Shown here piece by piece: positions 40,477 through 41,576 of a stretch of DNA of 41,576 bases. Numbering within the stretch: position 1 is the first letter of the stretch; every line of letters starts with the position of its first letter. The stretch is from Acidobacteriota bacterium. GTDB lineage: Bacteria; Acidobacteriota; Vicinamibacteria; Vicinamibacterales; UBA2999. The notes below the pieces were generated by a model. The model was not told where the DNA came from. It was given only the letters and a program-made list of their open reading frames with translations, and did not search any database. A program made the position numbers and the translations under genes. The DNA lies in assembly GCA_016192845.1 (NCBI GenBank), contig JACPTI010000081.1:1-41576 (forward strand), written 5' to 3'.

Positions 40477-40596
40477 GACAGCGAGGGCAATCACAGCGCT
40501 CGACGATCTCATCCGGCAACCGTTTGAATGGCTTCGTAGGCTTCGATCGGGTTGAGCGGCTCGGGACGCGAACTCACGTACGGCCGCCCAACCTGT
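40477..40596. other. Gap with short repeats and a possible small remnant
   Basis: ACCGAGTC-ACTGAGAC-AGCGAGGG is an imperfect 8-bp repeat next to the M14 stop codon. On the minus strand 40512-40580 could encode SSRPEPLNPIEAYEAIQTVAG before a stop, which looks like a gene end, but no start or family is seen. TAACCTGAGGTTA is a palindrome at the helicase stop. Confidence 0.35.
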
Positions 40597-41355
40597 TTAA
40601 CCTGAGGTTAATTCCAGGAGGACCACAGGGTCGAGTGGCCGGCAGAGCTCGCGGAACCGGCAGAGCGCGTTGGCCAGCCGCATCTGGTGTGGGGTGCGGC
40701 ATTCAGGCTCGAAGAGCCGACGTGAGGCGACCAGAATGGCTGCGCACCGGGCCCTGGAGGTCGCCACGTTCAGCCGATTGGGTCGGTAGAGAAACTCCAT
40801 CCCGCGAGGAGCATCCTCCGCCGAGGAGGCTGCTATCGAGTAGATGACAACAGCTCTGTCCTGTCCCTGGAACCTGTCGACGGTGCCGATCTCCACGCCG
40901 GACGCGTTGAGCGCCTCATGGAGCCGGTTGACGTGTGCGTTGTACGGCGCCACCACGACGACGTCGGTGGCCGAGAGCGGCCGCGGTCCATGCTGGTAGT
41001 GCGTCCACGTGGCGCCTGGACGAAGCAGCCTCCGAATGATCTCCGACACCGTCTCGACCTCTTCGGCCGACCAGTTCTGGTTGCCGTCATGCTCGACCTC
41101 GACGCACCAGAGACCGGCCCCGTCGAAGCCGGCGGTCCCGGACAGCCGCTGCCGCTCCATGCCGGTGGCGGGCCGCAGCCGGCGTTCGTAGAACAGCTCG
41201 GACGTGAAATCACAGATCGCCAGCGGCAGGCGCCATGTGTCCGGCAGGAAGATCCCGCGCTCCGGCGGCATCGTCTTCGCGCCTGCGAGCACGTGCTCGA
41301 GCGCCGAGATGTCAGTGCCTTCGGGGTGGCTGGCCTTCTGCGGCTGCTCGAGCTG
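40597..41355 (-). pseudogene. C-terminal fragment of a DNA2/NAM7-type helicase
   Basis: The frame encodes the last part of a superfamily 1 helicase: DVVVVAPYNAHVNRLHEAL, VEIGTVDRFQGQDRAVVIYS (motif V region) and GMEFLYRPNRLNVATSRARC (motif VI), with HPEGTDISALEHVLAGAK before them. In TM0106-type RecB-like nuclease/helicases the motif I-III part precedes this; here the sequence changes after CQLEQPQKA at about 41355 and no Walker A or B motif follows. The frame stays open into the terminal repeat, but what precedes is not helicase. The fragment cannot function alone. Confidence 0.75.
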
Positions 41356-41436
41356 GCAGACGTCAAGGCGGCCGCGTCGGAGCGCTGGGTGAACGCGGTG
41401 AATGCGGACGGGCAGTTTGGTGTGTGGCGCTACGCA
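41356..41436 (+). pseudogene. C-terminal fragment, possibly of a type III restriction subunit
   Basis: In the + frame starting at 41341 the codons read LADVKAAASERWVNAVNADG and QFGVWRYAL. This resembles the extreme C-terminus of type III restriction endonuclease (Res)-like proteins, where K...A.RWV.AVN..G.FG.W is conserved. It is fused to the reversed helicase fragment on one side and to the dispersed repeat on the other. The piece is too short to be certain. Confidence 0.4.
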
Positions 41437-41576
41437 TTGGACCGCTATACGGCTCCAAACGAGAATTTTGTACCCGCTGTGACAAGCCGTATAGCGGTCC
41501 TAGGCGCGCGAAGCGCGCCAAGCAGATGCTGGCCAACCAGCCAAGGGCTTGCATCTTCTCCCTCACGAGTACGGGA
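41437..41576. repeat. Dispersed modular repeat, copy 3, reaching window end
   Basis: TTGGACCGCTATACGG begins module 1, whose arms pair over 14 bp exactly as at 24156. After CCTAG comes module 2 (GCGCGCGAAGCGCGCC and CAGATGCTGGCCAACC) and module 3 (GGGCTTGCATCTTCTCCC, CACGAGTACGGG), where the window stops. The loop differs from copy 1 by one base (CGCCGTG versus CGCTGTG). No open reading frame of a mobility protein is attached. Confidence 0.82.

Overview
The window is high-GC bacterial DNA. It holds an Oar-like TonB-dependent receptor with an N-terminal carboxypeptidase-regulatory domain, a 'VWFA-related' secreted protein with C-terminal TPR-like helices, and a remnant of a PknB-type kinase of the kind common in Acidobacteriota. 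These point to an acidobacterium, probably Vicinamibacteria-like. This is inference from protein families, since no rRNA, tRNA or other marker gene is present. Both window edges lie in repeats: an inverted copy of a receptor gene end on the left and a dispersed palindromic repeat on the right. The window may therefore be a whole assembly contig that broke at repeats.

Layout. 0-9 kb: tail-to-tail TonB-dependent receptor ends, a small membrane protein, polyphosphate kinase, a swivel-first aconitase-family enzyme, a coupled pair of unknown genes and a kinase fragment. 9-18 kb: secreted proteins (VWFA/TPR protein, GH5-like glycosidase, M19 dipeptidase, amidohydrolase, PhoD phosphatase). Their 3' ends carry arrays of a 7-bp repeat (GTCACAA), and one inverted array pair encloses a four-helix-bundle (S23/bAvd-type) gene. 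17.8-21.4 kb: a metal (zinc or manganese) uptake cluster with a small Cys/His protein, an outer-membrane protein, a binding protein and a permease, but no ATPase. 21.4-30.5 kb: housekeeping and stress genes (RluA-type pseudouridine synthase, MsrA, rhodanese, HtpX, TIGR00300 protein, two-component system, desaturase), plus a lower-GC HTH/GHKL-ATPase/DUF4325 regulator with a three-copy direct-repeat promoter.

30.8-37 kb is an accessory and decaying region. A YkgJ-type gene runs into a dispersed repeat that has been split by the 5' part of a group II intron, and the intron fragment is fused to the broken end of an STM4504/AbiJ-like gene. After it come Abi-alpha (DUF4393), a DUF433/DUF5615 toxin-antitoxin pair, an HTH antitoxin with an internal TGA, a multiply frameshifted unknown gene, a Cys-based phosphatase and a possible HEPN protein, all on the + strand. 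37-41.5 kb: exonuclease III, a large secreted M14 peptidase, and back-to-back fragments of a DNA2-like helicase and (tentatively) a type III restriction subunit beside the terminal repeat.

The most unusual content is non-coding: short tandem repeats anchored at stop codons with fixed polarity, a four-helix-bundle gene in the loop of one such inverted pair, an 11-bp-stem palindrome family whose single variable stem position covaries, and a modular repeat that served as the insertion site of the group II intron.
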